DNA from: Blattamonas nauphoetae
Lineage: Eukaryota > Preaxostyla > Oxymonadida
Assembly (NCBI GenBank): GCA_033064195.1
Contig: JARBJD010000093.1
Coordinates: forward strand, 124,001 to 188,000
Direction of reading: 5' to 3'
DNA: 64,000 nt
In this document: piece after piece, positions 10,631-21,083 of the stretch
Numbering within the stretch: position 1 is the stretch's first letter
How the letters are laid out: each line of letters begins with the position of its first letter
Notes under the pieces: generated by a model
Databases searched by the model: none
Seen by the model: only the letters and a program-made list of their open reading frames with translations
What the model was told of the DNA's origin: nothing
Position numbers and translations under genes: made by a program

Positions 10631-11706
10631 CTATTCCGGTTCTGGAAGGTTCATGCCCAGCAGGTTGTTCAGTTCGATCGAATTGTCAACAATAAATCCT
10701 CCGTTGATTTCATTTCGGTCGTTTCGCATCTTTTCCTCCATCACATCTTCCATGCCCTCCATTCTCAACATTCGCTGCACTTTCTGCCACATCTGTCGCT
10801 CCTCTCCCCTTGTTTCGTTCCAGTCTCGCCGGACACCGATCATGAAATTCAGAAAGGTCCAGATCGAGTCATCAGACTCGAAGGATGTGAGACAGTTTGG
10901 GATTGTGAGAAAGACGGCGTATGAAGAAGAAAATCCATCATCGGTTGATGGGAAGGACATATTTCGAGGAGTTGGGCCAGGATGACGATAAAATGCATGG
11001 ATAGCCCTTGATCAAGGATCGAGCAGTGGGACACGCACAAATGAGAAATATACTTCTCCGACGGTGCCAGAACTTGCTTCAAGACTGTTTCGTGAACAGC
11101 TTGTTGTTCATGCCGATCTTCAATTTCGAGTTTTTCGAGACATTCCAGAGTTGAGAGCCAGAGAGAGTTCCAGACGATATTCAAGAGACTGGCGTTGATA
11201 TCTTCTGCTTCTGCAAAAGGAAGAGACTGTGGATTGATAGTATTGATGAGTTGAGGGATAAGATCAGCTTTGACGAGGGCAAGGTGGAGTTCAGTGGAAC
11301 AGCAAAAGATCATTTTGTTGAGCATCTTCATTGCTGCTGTGGTGATGGCAGTACTGGCTGAAGAGACAAGCACCACGATGCATTGTAGGAAGTTGACCAA
11401 CGATTCATCAGTGGCTCGCGCAAAACTGCTGAGAAAAGCATGTGCTGATGGTTCGTCACCAATTATCTCCATATATTTGAGAAATGTAACGGCTTTCTCT
11501 TCCAACGTGTTATCAAGAGTAGGACGCAACTTCACCGTGGCAACGAGAGAGAGAAAGACAACTGGTAGTTCCTCGTCAGAATCGATTCGAGCTTCGTCCC
11601 AATTCAGGAAAGCAGAATAGTCTGAAGAAAATGGGAACTGAGAGAGGGGCAAATGAGATTGAGTTGAAATTGGGGAAGTGGTTGGTTTCTTGTCAATCGC
11701 AGTCAT
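10631..11706 (-). pseudogene. Helical-repeat family protein, array copy D, one frame break
   Basis: The fourth member. The N-terminal 260 or so residues run from 11706 (FSSDYSAFLNWDEAR, SLVATVKLRPTLDN, VKADLIPQLINTINPQSL, HETVLKQVLAPSEKYISHLCV). The C-terminal ~100 residues continue in another frame to 10631 (FLTIPNCLTSFESDDSIW, MLRMEGMEDVMEEKMRNDRN, ELNNLLGMNLPEPE). Alignment with copy C puts a one-base deletion at about 10910-10920, where GAGAACGACTGGC has become GAGAAAGACGGC. As with copy B this may be a real inactivation or a sequencing error. Confidence 0.8.
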
Positions 11707-11734
11707 TCCAACTGATTCTGGAATAAACCCTTTA

Positions 11735-11744
11735 TTATGGGTCA
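11735..11744 (-). promoter_or_regulatory. TGACCCATAA motif upstream of copy D
   Basis: Exact TGACCCATAA on the minus strand, ending 28 nt before the ATG at 11704-11706, as in copies A and B. The beta-helix fragment on the opposite strand opens directly beyond it. Confidence 0.55.
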
Positions 11745-11766
11745 GAAGTGAACCAGAAAGAAAGAG

Positions 11767-12402
11767 ATGGTGATGAAATCTCCACCCAAAGTTACATCAA
11801 AAGGAAACTCTCTGATTGTTTTGGCAATGAACTCCACGCCAGATGAGAAGACAACTCGAACATTTGAGTCACTCCTCGCAACCACTTCTCCAATCAAGTC
11901 GATCAAAATTGAGAACTGTTCATTCACAGATATCCTGTACGTAATTCCTGAGGATATGGATTACTCGGTCGGGTGCACAGAACACGTCGAAATCAAGAAC
12001 ACATCTTTCGCCAACTGCACGGCCCCTGTGGGTGGAGGAATCGTCTTTGGTGTATTTGCGAAGTACGTGTCTGTGGATCAGGTGTCGATGAGTCGCTGCA
12101 CAGCCTCCCGCTCAGACGCTCTCGAGATGGTTTCTGAAAATCCAACTGTGCGGATCTCGCACTCAAATATCACAAACTGCCACGCAGGCTCCACTCTTCT
12201 CGACGGTGGAGTGATACTGTTCACGAACCTGGTGTCACTAACAATCAACAAGTCCATTTTTGTGAACAACACGTGCAAAGGAAATGGAGGAGTCTTTGCC
12301 TTCGCTGGAGGTGTGTCTGGCCTTGAAATTGAGACCAGTCAGATCCTGTCGAACTCAGCAGTGCATGGCGGGGCTCTGGTTTTAGTTCTTTCCTTTTCTT
12401 GA
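11767..12402 (+). pseudogene. Fragment of a beta-helix surface protein
   Basis: A 211-residue frame with the rungs of a right-handed parallel beta-helix: IKSIKIENCSFTD, VEIKNTSFANCTAPVGGGIV, VRISHSNITNC, LTINKSIFVNNTCKGNGGVF and IETSQILSNSAVHGGAL. The FxNN/GGA pattern is that of polymorphic-membrane-protein-like repeats. It has no signal peptide, no TM segment and no C-terminal tail. It stops at TGA (12400-12402) and abuts the promoter region of array copy D. It looks like the remnant of a relative of the large gene that follows 150 bp downstream. A short real exon of that gene is possible but less likely, because the downstream gene has its own signal peptide. Confidence 0.6.
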
Positions 12403-12551
12403 CAGGGTCGGATCCTCGCTATGATGGTGATGCTCGACCCATGTAACAGAAGAGGAAGCCTGTGAACGAGATTATATCACTGTTGATCTCCAAAAGTCAT
12501 GGAATAACTATGAACGAGTCAATCTCAAAACGAAATTATGTCCAGATCAAA

Positions 12552-15500
12552 ATGTCATTTCTTCTCTTTTTCTTTTATGCTGTACGAAGTTCATTTGTCG
12601 AACATCCATCACGCCATCCTCCGCATACTTCCGTTTTGGAGCATGGCAACGGATTCCAAAGTTCTTCGTCATACACCATCGTAACCGAACCTCTCATCTC
12701 ACTAACTACCACATTTTCAACAATTAATTCCGTTACACAATTTCAGACCTCATGTAACACTAATGTAGTTGCAACTCCGTCCGGGTTTCAAGGGAATACC
12801 ATGCTGTTCGTGTCAAATGGAACATTCTTTGCCGAAGGCTTCCGTTTTGAAACATACCAGCAAGCTCACTTTGCCGACGTCGCCAAGAATTCTCACCTCT
12901 CCCTCTCTGATGCCGTCGTACTCGTTGGGAGTTCGATCCAGTCGATTCTCCAAATCGATGATTCAAATGTCTTTCTGACGTCTGTCCAGCTGATGTCAGA
13001 CACTGCACTTCTCCCTCAAATTTCGTCGTATTCTCCAAATGGGGGAACTCTCTCGATTATTGCGTCAACAATCTCGTCTCTCATCTCTTCCACCCAGAAT
13101 CAACTTCTCCCCCATCCCAACCTCACAACAACCACCCTCGCCAATTCCGTCATCTCCAATATCACTTTCAAGGACATCACATATTCCCCCGAGCCCTCCT
13201 CCTTCTCTTCGTCCCTTCTCATCCATAGCTGCGATTTATCTGACTCCCACCGTTTCCTGTACTGCGGCTTTGTCGACCTGAACCAACCCAATGTCGGCCG
13301 AGTGAACAACGCGTCTCTCATCCGAACATCGGCAAACACGGATTATACAAATACTCTATCGGGCGATCAGAACATCGACTCATCCCAAACCATCTCGAAC
13401 ACGAAGGCATCTGGATTGACAGGCGGGTGTTTCTATCTCAAGGGGGATATTACGTTGACCTTGCAAACGTGCCTGTTCGAAAATATTAAACGTGGCTCAA
13501 GTGGAACAGTGGTCTTTGCTGAGAAGGACAAAAGTAGTCAAGCAGTCATCCTGAAGGACGTAATATGTGACACCTGTGATGGCACTGGAGCAGGAACGAT
13601 TTGGACTCACCTTGGAAAAATAGAGATTGAAGATTCCGAATTCAGATCCTGCGAAACAAAGAATCTTGGAGGTGCGATCCGAATCGACAATTCAGCCAAT
13701 CAAAACTACCTTCTCGTCACCAACACTCTCTTTAGCAAGTGTGGAGTGAGAGAAGGCCACGGAGGAGCCATTAGCGCGAAGATTAATGGGCGAGACAAAA
13801 CACGGATCATCACCTGCATCTTCGAATACTGCTACTGTCCAGGAAATGGTGCTGCTCTCGACATGTGGAACGGGCTACAGTTTTTGATCCAGAATTGCTT
13901 ATTCATTGATAATCGGGCTGGTGATAAGAATCCATCCGATCTCCAGATCTGGGACACCACACCAGATCAGTTTAATCTCGCCGAAGGAATGATCGACTGT
14001 CTGTCCAGCAGCCCACAGCCACGAATTAGCTTTAAGGAGTTCCCTCTCACAGAAGAAGAAACTGCAAAATACTTTCCAGTTTTCACGGTCAACGAGTTGA
14101 TCGTGGCCAACAATGGGGAAGACGAATTGTTCTGTGGATACGATTACAAAGCAAAGGGAGACTGCAAGACAGTCAACTACGCCGTTCAGAACTTGAAGGC
14201 TGACAGTTCAGATCCGTTTTATTACATCTCCATCCGAAACACGGACACTGAACCGATCTACCCAATCGACACTTCCATCTCGAACCAATTCAACAAAATT
14301 GAAGTCCACAACTCTACTGCAAATACTTTGGGAAAGATATCGTGTGAATTACTGTCGAATTGCCTCTCCAGTACAGCCACTGATTTCCACCACCGATTTA
14401 TCAATCTCAGCATCCATCACTTCACCAACACCCACAGCAGTGTTCAAGCATTGTTCAAAGTGGACGGTGGGAAACTGGAAGTGACGCGCTGTGTCTTGGA
14501 TGGATGCCAAACAGACACCAACCGAAAAGAGATCAAGGCACCCTTTTTTGCGTTAAATTCTGGAGAAGTGACATGTTCCGAACTTTCCGTCACAGATTTG
14601 TCATTTGTTGGCGCTAAACTGATTGATACAACGTCATACACGTCGTTGTCTGTCACCGACTCAGAATTCGCTTCCCTCGCCTCAGATTCCACGTTGATCA
14701 ACTTGAAAGGCTCATCTGGCACAACAACATTCACATCCACCAAGTTCACTGCCCTTTCATCCTCATCCCAACCAGTCATCGATGTCGACATGGCAGGCAC
14801 CGTCGTCTTCGCAGGAACAACGTCGTTTGAAGATTGCCCGTCTCTCTCGTCCAATCTCGTCGCTGCATCATCTTCAAGCAAGGTCCAGTTCAGTGGGACA
14901 TCGTTCAAGAATGTTGGGTCAGCTTCAACTCTCTTCGCGTCAGCTGGTTCAGCTTCGTTCACATTCTCTGACTCGTGCTCATTCACAACTTGCACTGGCT
15001 CACCGATCTTCTCCCACGCATCCACAGGAACACTCTCCATCTCTTCATGCTCGCTCGCCTCGCTCACCCCAACCTCGCCTTCTCCACTATTCGCACTGAC
15101 CGGAGCAAGTGGCACAGTCAAACTCACCTCTGCTCCAATCACTGGTCTCACCCTGACAGCATCGTCGCTGATGGAGATGACGGGAGGACAAACAGCGACG
15201 CTCTCAGCGGAAGAAATCAAAAGTGTCAGTTCATCTGTGTCACTGTTCACAATTGGCGCTTCTTCGTCGATGGAAGTGAAGGATTCATCGCTGTTCGAAA
15301 CATGCTCAGTTGGCACGCTCTTCACCATCACAACTGAAGGCAGTGTCTCGTTCACAGCGACGACTTTCAAAGATCTGACATCAACCGCAGCACTCATCTC
15401 GATCGACAAGTCGACAGGAGCAGTGTCGTTCTCTGCATCTCCTTTCACAAATTGTCAGTCAATAGGTTCATCTCTCATCGATGCCACACTGACAGGATCA

Positions 15501-18500
15501 GCGTCTCTCTCAATCCCATCTGGGAATGTCTTCACAGATCCAACAACAACCAACACTCCAATCTCAGTCACGTCTTCATCCACAGCAGCCCTGGCCATCT
15601 CTCCTTCGTTCATTGGAGGAACTCCAAGCCTGACTCGCTCTGTCGACGTTTCGATCACATCGACCGCTTCCCTCGCCGTCGCATCAGCGTCTTTCAAAGC
15701 ATCCACGACCACTTCAGCAACAGGAAAGGGAGCCAAGCTCTCAATGGCCGGCCAGCTGAGCCTCACTTCGTCCACATTCGAGAACTGTGTTGCAGCAAAT
15801 GGAGGAGCACTGGAAGTGGTCCTTCTGACAGGTGGCACCGCGACGATCTCTGCTGTCTTCACTGGCTGCTCTTCGACAGGAAACGGAGGAGCGATCGTTC
15901 TTGACCTGTCCCAGTTGTCGTCTGTGACCACATCTGCCTTCTCGCTGAGTGGATCGTCGTTCTCTGGATCGTCGATTCAATCGTCAGGGAAGGGAACCGA
16001 TGTTTACATTGCATGTGCATCTGCTGTCACTCCCTCTTTCACAGCCACCCAGTTTCCTTCTGCAATGACGACTGTGTCAGAATCGGGAATGTTCACGTCA
16101 GCACAAATCGAAGCCGCTGTGGTTGGATTCATGGAGTCTGGTTCAGAACAATCGTCTTCGTCTGTGTTGTACTTACTGTTCCCCTACTCGTCAGGAACAC
16201 TGGATGTGCATGCGACTGGTGGAATTGATGATGCGAAGTGTGGAAATCCCAAACTACCTTGCGAAACGATCTCGACTGGATTCTCGAACTTGGCTGGAAC
16301 CGCGAAGAAAGTGAATGTTCGAACGAACTCATTGATTTCCACTGCAATCTCGTCAGCAATCGAAGCGACGATCAGCTCTGATTCAACTCGCCGCACCATC
16401 ACACTGTCAGTTGACTCAGCGATCACAGTAACAAGCGCGACATTGACTTTGAGCACAATGGATTTCGCCACCGACTTGGCATTAGCTCCTGTGAACTTTG
16501 TGAAAGTGACGGGTGGATCGATCGCCGTCTCCAGCTGCACGTTCAAGTCACTCATCTCGACCGGATCAGGCGGAGCGCTGAGTTCCACAATCGGCACTGG
16601 CGAAACAGAAACCATCACTGGCTCGACCTTCACGTCGTGTTCTTCCGCGAATGGAGGAGCTCTCTCCATCAAAGTCACAGACGGACAGCTCTCCATCGCC
16701 TCAACAACTTTTGAAGAGTGCACAGCCACGTCGAAGGGGGGAGTGTTGTTCCTCGATCTCAGCGCCCTCACTGCCTCAGGATCGTATTCGTTGAGTGGAG
16801 CGACATTCTCAACAGTCAAGCCCAACACAGCGACTGTCTCTGGAGGAAATGTGTTTGTGTCGGCAGGATCAAAAGATATTGTGGATGTGATTGAGAAAGG
16901 ATCTTGGAATTCCGCGAACATCCTCGCTGTCCCATCTGACTCTGTCATGGCCACACCAGATCCCGCCAACACACCAACCGCATTCTCTTTCCAACACTTC
17001 TTCTCCACATCCTTCCCTTCAAATACAATCAATCTGGGAACAGGTGGAGTTGACTACAAATATTGTGGAACTGCCTCTTTCAGCTGCTTGACAGTCAAAG
17101 GAGCTTTCTCGCAGTCGATCAAGTCGTCACTGGCTTCGCACACGCTGAGTGTTGGAGCGAGTGGGAGTGTGGGAGGGACTGATGTGGAGATTGGTGGTGT
17201 GCCGTTGGTTGTGAAGGGAGACACAGCTGCTTCGCGTCTCTTGTTCGATTCGAAGATTGTGAACAACATTGCACAGACGGGAAAACTCCAGTTCTCTTCG
17301 CTTTGCCTGGATTGCGTCGCAGCCGGAACTGGAATGATCGAAACGAAGGCAGGAACAGTTGAGATCAACACATGCCATGTCGGTGCATCAGCATCAACAC
17401 AAATCTCGTCAGCTCTGCTCACTGCTGGTTACTCAGGCAGCACAACCTCAGCCACGTTGAACCTCATCTCGTCCACCTTCAAGAACATCAAGTCGAATGG
17501 AGCACCAGCCTTGGCTGTTGCCCAGAAGGGTGTTGCCTCGATGTCCAATTGTGTTGTGGAAGCCTCATCGACAATGTCGTCTTCGTTGTTCTCAGTCACA
17601 AGCGGAGGACAGCTCACAATCAACACACTCTCCTTCTCGTCCATCGCATCGTCGACTTCGCCAATCATCCAAGCTGTGTCTGGATCGACTCTCGTTCTTT
17701 CTGGACAAGTCTCATCGACCAGTGCAGCTGCACAAATGTCCAATGCTGTTGTCGATTTGGGAAATGCTCCACTCATCTCTTCTTCGTCGGCTGTCACAAT
17801 GAACGCCATCACGATCTCAAATTTCAAGTCGACGTCTCCGTTGATCGTTCTCACTCCCACAACAGAAAAGATGACAATCGGAAAGACCGGAACAACAACC
17901 CATTTCGAATCAATCGAGTCGTCATCAGTGGAAGGAGGTGTGTTCAAAGTCACTCTGCCGAACACACTCACAGCCGCCACCAAAATCGAGTTTGTCAGCG
18001 TCTCGTTCTCAGCCATCACAGCCCCAACAGCTGCCCACGGTTCGTCCATCTACATCGACGCCTCTGACTCCCCACACTTCCTCCTGTCTTCTCTCGCCCT
18101 CGGAACCGGAACAGACGGGAGTGCCTCAGCCGTCTTCGTGAAGGGCGAGCTCCACGAGATTGTCACATCGTCATCGTTCACAGGAACCACAAAGGACGAA
18201 GCAAACCTGAACTTGATGTTTGGTGTTTACGGCGGACAGCCTCTGCTGTATCCTCTCTCCATCTTCTTCAAGACAGTCACAAGCACTGTCTTCACTGACA
18301 GCAGTTCCGTCGCAAATGACAATGTGTGTGGAAGAGCTGTTGAGTTCCCTTGCACAGGATGGACAACAGCGGCAAGCAAGCTGGCGTCCTCGGCTGTCAC
18401 TCATTCGCTCCAAGTCGTCTCAAGTCAGACCATCTCGTCCGCTCAGAGTTTCACAAAAGCTACCACAATCAGCCAAGTCTCGTCATCAGCAAATAAAGTC

Positions 18501-21083
18501 ACGATCACCCTCTCCCAACTCGATGTGTCCGTTGCATCGTACTTCTCGTCCTCAGCTGCTCTGACCTTCTCCAAACTGAACATCGTTCTCCCACCAGCCC
18601 TGTCATCTCTGTCAGTCGACTCTCTGATCTCCACAACTGCGATTCTGACCATCGCTGACTGCGACTTCACCCAATCGGTCGCAACTGCCCTCTCGTCCAA
18701 CCTCATCAACCTCTCTCCCTCAACAATGACTGTGATTTCGAACACTGCCTTCACGTCCCTCAGTTTCACCGACAAGTCCCCAATCTCAGCCGCAACAGGA
18801 GCAAAGCAAGCGGCAATCTCAAACACAGACTTCACAACCATTGCCCGAACAGGAGGCGATGGAGGAGCAGTGTCGGCTGTCCTCACCGCTGGCCACTCCC
18901 TCACCCTCACCTCAAACGTCTTCATCGACGTCACGTGCAGCTCAGCCGAAGCCAAAGGAGGAGCCGTGTTTGCCTCTCTCGACGCCTCTGCCACTCTCTA
19001 CATCGATTCGTGCACGTTCACGGGATGTGTTGCCACTGACACCTCGTCTGGGTCGAACTCGACGGGAGGAGGAATGAGATTGGTGCTTCTGCCGTCGTTT
19101 GCTGGGGAGTATATCATCTCCACGCCCGTCTTCCTCACGCCAACCACAAACAACGCGGATTATGGGAAGGACCTCTTCATCTCATCGTCCAACCTCAACG
19201 AACACATCGGGACAGGCTCTATCAGCTTCGATTACACAGTCGACACAAGCAAAGATCGGTTCCAGTGTGCTCCTTCTGACACCCCTTCTGACGTCCAGTG
19301 GATTGGAGATTTCCTGCAAGGTGTGTACCGAGCAAGCACAATCTATGTGGGAGGTGATTCAGCGCAGGACACGAAAGAGTGTGGGATCATCACGGAGCCT
19401 TGTCTCTCGCTGAAGATGGCCACGTCGCATCTGATGGGATCACCACTCAAATTAGCTGCTGTTGGGGATTTCGACTTCTCGCAGAGTGTTCGAGTGTCTT
19501 CTCTCGGAATATCGCCACAGTCCAACACCGACACGTGGACAGTCAACACTGCCCCCACACAATGGAACGACGGGGCTGCTCTCCTCACTTTTGCGTCAGG
19601 GTCATCGGATATCGCCTCGCTCGTGTTCTCCCTCTCCCCGCACGCCGAAGCGAGAGAAGCGCTCATCAACGTCTTGTCTGGTTCGCTGGACATCCAAAAA
19701 GTGGCATTCACTGCTCTGTCCATCTCGTCGTCGATAAATTACGGAATCTTGTCAAGCACTGTCGATGCCTCACTGTCGTTGTCAGAGGTCGCTGTCACAG
19801 ACACCATCTTCTCGTCATCGCCCGTGCTGGCTGTGGCTGATCAGTCCGTCCTCGAGGCAGACACGCTCTCGTTCACCGACCTGACATTCCTCTCGTCTGT
19901 CTCTGATCCTGTTCTTCTCCTCCTTCGGTCCGACGAGCTCCTCTCTCAAACGCCAGACAACCTCACTCGCCTTGTCGTAGGCAATGTCCAACCAACGGCA
20001 ATCGAAAGCTTCTCATCGGAGTCGCTCTGTGGGTGGAATTCGGGAGTGGTGAGGATTGTCAATCGGGAGGCAGATATCACAGATTCCAGCTTCTCGTCTG
20101 TCTCTTCTTTTGGCGCCCTGTTTCTCGATTCCTCGGAAGTCTCGTTGACGAACTGCTCGTTCACTGACAACACAGCCGGACACGCTTCGTTCCCTTCCGC
20201 CAATCGCAACATCCACTGCTCGTCGTCCACTCTGACCGTGACAGAGGGAGACTGGACAGCACCTGAATCGCTGTGGATGAAAAACGACGATTGTGAGATG
20301 TTTGGTGATTGGGCAGATCGCGACACGTTGTTGTTCGTTCCAACAGTGTCGGGTGTGGCATCTGAGAAGATGGAGGACGAAAGTGGAGTTGAAGTGACTG
20401 CGACAGGAACGAATCTTCAACCATGCAATCTCCAAATCAGAATCACACTGGCGTCATCCACACAGAACGAGTCTCCCCTCGTCCTCTCCCATTCGGATGC
20501 CTCGTCCCACACTGAAACATCCATCGTCTTCTCCATTCCCTATACATCCTTCCCATCGTCGGGTGAGTATTCCGTCGCTGCTGCTTTCGGCCCCTCGTTC
20601 TCCCTCTCGACCTCATCCTCGTTGATCACTGTCACACTTCCAGTACCACCAGTCGATCCTGAGCCTCCTGTTGATCCTGAACCAGAACCTGAGCCTGAAC
20701 CGCCAAAATCGGAAGGAAAACTGAAAATGTGGCAATTGATTCTGATCATCGTCGTGTCTTCGGTTGTGGTGATTGCTGTGATCGTCGTTGTGATTGTAGT
20801 GATTGTTGTCAAAAGGAAAAACAAGAAGCGAAAGGAGGAAGGAAAGTTGGACACGACAGAACTCGAACAGATCCTTCCTGAAAACCCTGCGCCTGAACAG
20901 ACCGAACCAGACAGCGCAGAGAAGGCAGAGGAGAAGGCAGAAAATGTTGAAGAGACACCAAAGAAGAACTTGTACCCGCTCTTCCGGAACAGAGGAGAGG
21001 CAACCAAGAAGTACCAGACAGGCTTCAGTCCTCACACAGCCTCGACGATCACTCTCGTCCAGCCAGAGTATGGGGCGCAGTAG
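12552..21083 (+). CDS. Giant beta-helix surface protein with TM anchor
   Basis: One frame without introns. The frame is open from an ATG at 12462, but the ATG at 12552 is preferred because it begins a signal peptide (MSFLLFFFYAVRSSFVEHP), giving about 2,843 residues. The ectodomain is Ser/Thr/Ala-rich and consists of beta-helix rungs with the NGGA/GGA motif (GGALEVVLL, NGGAIVLDL, NGGALSIKV, GGAVSAVL). Five cysteine modules of the form xCGxxxxxC[KELTS]T divide it, near 14130, 16240, 17060, 18330 and 19375. A Pro/Glu linker (PEPEPEPEPP) near 20690 precedes one TM helix of Val/Ile (20725-20810), the stop-transfer KRKNKKRKEEGK and a ~90-residue acidic cytoplasmic tail. It is probably a cell-surface adhesin-like protein, and the ligand is unknown. 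A polyadenylation-like AATAAA stands at 21364-21369. The long reverse frames here are composition shadows. Confidence 0.9.
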   Translation: MSFLLFFFYAVRSSFVEHPSRHPPHTSVLEHGNGFQSSSSYTIVTEPLISLTTTFSTINSVTQFQTSCNTNVVATPSGFQGNTMLFVSNGTFFAEGFRFETYQQAHFADVAKNSHLSLSDAVVLVGSSIQSILQIDDSNVFLTSVQLMSDTALLPQISSYSPNGGTLSIIASTISSLISSTQNQLLPHPNLTTTTLANSVISNITFKDITYSPEPSSFSSSLLIHSCDLSDSHRFLYCGFVDLNQPNVGRVNNASLIRTSANTDYTNTLSGDQNIDSSQTISNTKASGLTGGCFYLKGDITLTLQTCLFENIKRGSSGTVVFAEKDKSSQAVILKDVICDTCDGTGAGTIWTHLGKIEIEDSEFRSCETKNLGGAIRIDNSANQNYLLVTNTLFSKCGVREGHGGAISAKINGRDKTRIITCIFEYCYCPGNGAALDMWNGLQFLIQNCLFIDNRAGDKNPSDLQIWDTTPDQFNLAEGMIDCLSSSPQPRISFKEFPLTEEETAKYFPVFTVNELIVANNGEDELFCGYDYKAKGDCKTVNYAVQNLKADSSDPFYYISIRNTDTEPIYPIDTSISNQFNKIEVHNSTANTLGKISCELLSNCLSSTATDFHHRFINLSIHHFTNTHSSVQALFKVDGGKLEVTRCVLDGCQTDTNRKEIKAPFFALNSGEVTCSELSVTDLSFVGAKLIDTTSYTSLSVTDSEFASLASDSTLINLKGSSGTTTFTSTKFTALSSSSQPVIDVDMAGTVVFAGTTSFEDCPSLSSNLVAASSSSKVQFSGTSFKNVGSASTLFASAGSASFTFSDSCSFTTCTGSPIFSHASTGTLSISSCSLASLTPTSPSPLFALTGASGTVKLTSAPITGLTLTASSLMEMTGGQTATLSAEEIKSVSSSVSLFTIGASSSMEVKDSSLFETCSVGTLFTITTEGSVSFTATTFKDLTSTAALISIDKSTGAVSFSASPFTNCQSIGSSLIDATLTGSASLSIPSGNVFTDPTTTNTPISVTSSSTAALAISPSFIGGTPSLTRSVDVSITSTASLAVASASFKASTTTSATGKGAKLSMAGQLSLTSSTFENCVAANGGALEVVLLTGGTATISAVFTGCSSTGNGGAIVLDLSQLSSVTTSAFSLSGSSFSGSSIQSSGKGTDVYIACASAVTPSFTATQFPSAMTTVSESGMFTSAQIEAAVVGFMESGSEQSSSSVLYLLFPYSSGTLDVHATGGIDDAKCGNPKLPCETISTGFSNLAGTAKKVNVRTNSLISTAISSAIEATISSDSTRRTITLSVDSAITVTSATLTLSTMDFATDLALAPVNFVKVTGGSIAVSSCTFKSLISTGSGGALSSTIGTGETETITGSTFTSCSSANGGALSIKVTDGQLSIASTTFEECTATSKGGVLFLDLSALTASGSYSLSGATFSTVKPNTATVSGGNVFVSAGSKDIVDVIEKGSWNSANILAVPSDSVMATPDPANTPTAFSFQHFFSTSFPSNTINLGTGGVDYKYCGTASFSCLTVKGAFSQSIKSSLASHTLSVGASGSVGGTDVEIGGVPLVVKGDTAASRLLFDSKIVNNIAQTGKLQFSSLCLDCVAAGTGMIETKAGTVEINTCHVGASASTQISSALLTAGYSGSTTSATLNLISSTFKNIKSNGAPALAVAQKGVASMSNCVVEASSTMSSSLFSVTSGGQLTINTLSFSSIASSTSPIIQAVSGSTLVLSGQVSSTSAAAQMSNAVVDLGNAPLISSSSAVTMNAITISNFKSTSPLIVLTPTTEKMTIGKTGTTTHFESIESSSVEGGVFKVTLPNTLTAATKIEFVSVSFSAITAPTAAHGSSIYIDASDSPHFLLSSLALGTGTDGSASAVFVKGELHEIVTSSSFTGTTKDEANLNLMFGVYGGQPLLYPLSIFFKTVTSTVFTDSSSVANDNVCGRAVEFPCTGWTTAASKLASSAVTHSLQVVSSQTISSAQSFTKATTISQVSSSANKVTITLSQLDVSVASYFSSSAALTFSKLNIVLPPALSSLSVDSLISTTAILTIADCDFTQSVATALSSNLINLSPSTMTVISNTAFTSLSFTDKSPISAATGAKQAAISNTDFTTIARTGGDGGAVSAVLTAGHSLTLTSNVFIDVTCSSAEAKGGAVFASLDASATLYIDSCTFTGCVATDTSSGSNSTGGGMRLVLLPSFAGEYIISTPVFLTPTTNNADYGKDLFISSSNLNEHIGTGSISFDYTVDTSKDRFQCAPSDTPSDVQWIGDFLQGVYRASTIYVGGDSAQDTKECGIITEPCLSLKMATSHLMGSPLKLAAVGDFDFSQSVRVSSLGISPQSNTDTWTVNTAPTQWNDGAALLTFASGSSDIASLVFSLSPHAEAREALINVLSGSLDIQKVAFTALSISSSINYGILSSTVDASLSLSEVAVTDTIFSSSPVLAVADQSVLEADTLSFTDLTFLSSVSDPVLLLLRSDELLSQTPDNLTRLVVGNVQPTAIESFSSESLCGWNSGVVRIVNREADITDSSFSSVSSFGALFLDSSEVSLTNCSFTDNTAGHASFPSANRNIHCSSSTLTVTEGDWTAPESLWMKNDDCEMFGDWADRDTLLFVPTVSGVASEKMEDESGVEVTATGTNLQPCNLQIRITLASSTQNESPLVLSHSDASSHTETSIVFSIPYTSFPSSGEYSVAAAFGPSFSLSTSSSLITVTLPVPPVDPEPPVDPEPEPEPEPPKSEGKLKMWQLILIIVVSSVVVIAVIVVVIVVIVVKRKNKKRKEEGKLDTTELEQILPENPAPEQTEPDSAEKAEEKAENVEETPKKNLYPLFRNRGEATKKYQTGFSPHTASTITLVQPEYGAQ

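Noticed and set aside
14444-18994. Long reverse-strand open frames (for example 14444-15448, 16184-17032, 17429-18049)
   Set aside because: They lie wholly opposite the giant Ser/Thr-rich surface protein and are rich in Val/Glu/Asp, which is the expected reverse complement of TC-rich serine codons. No start context or domain.
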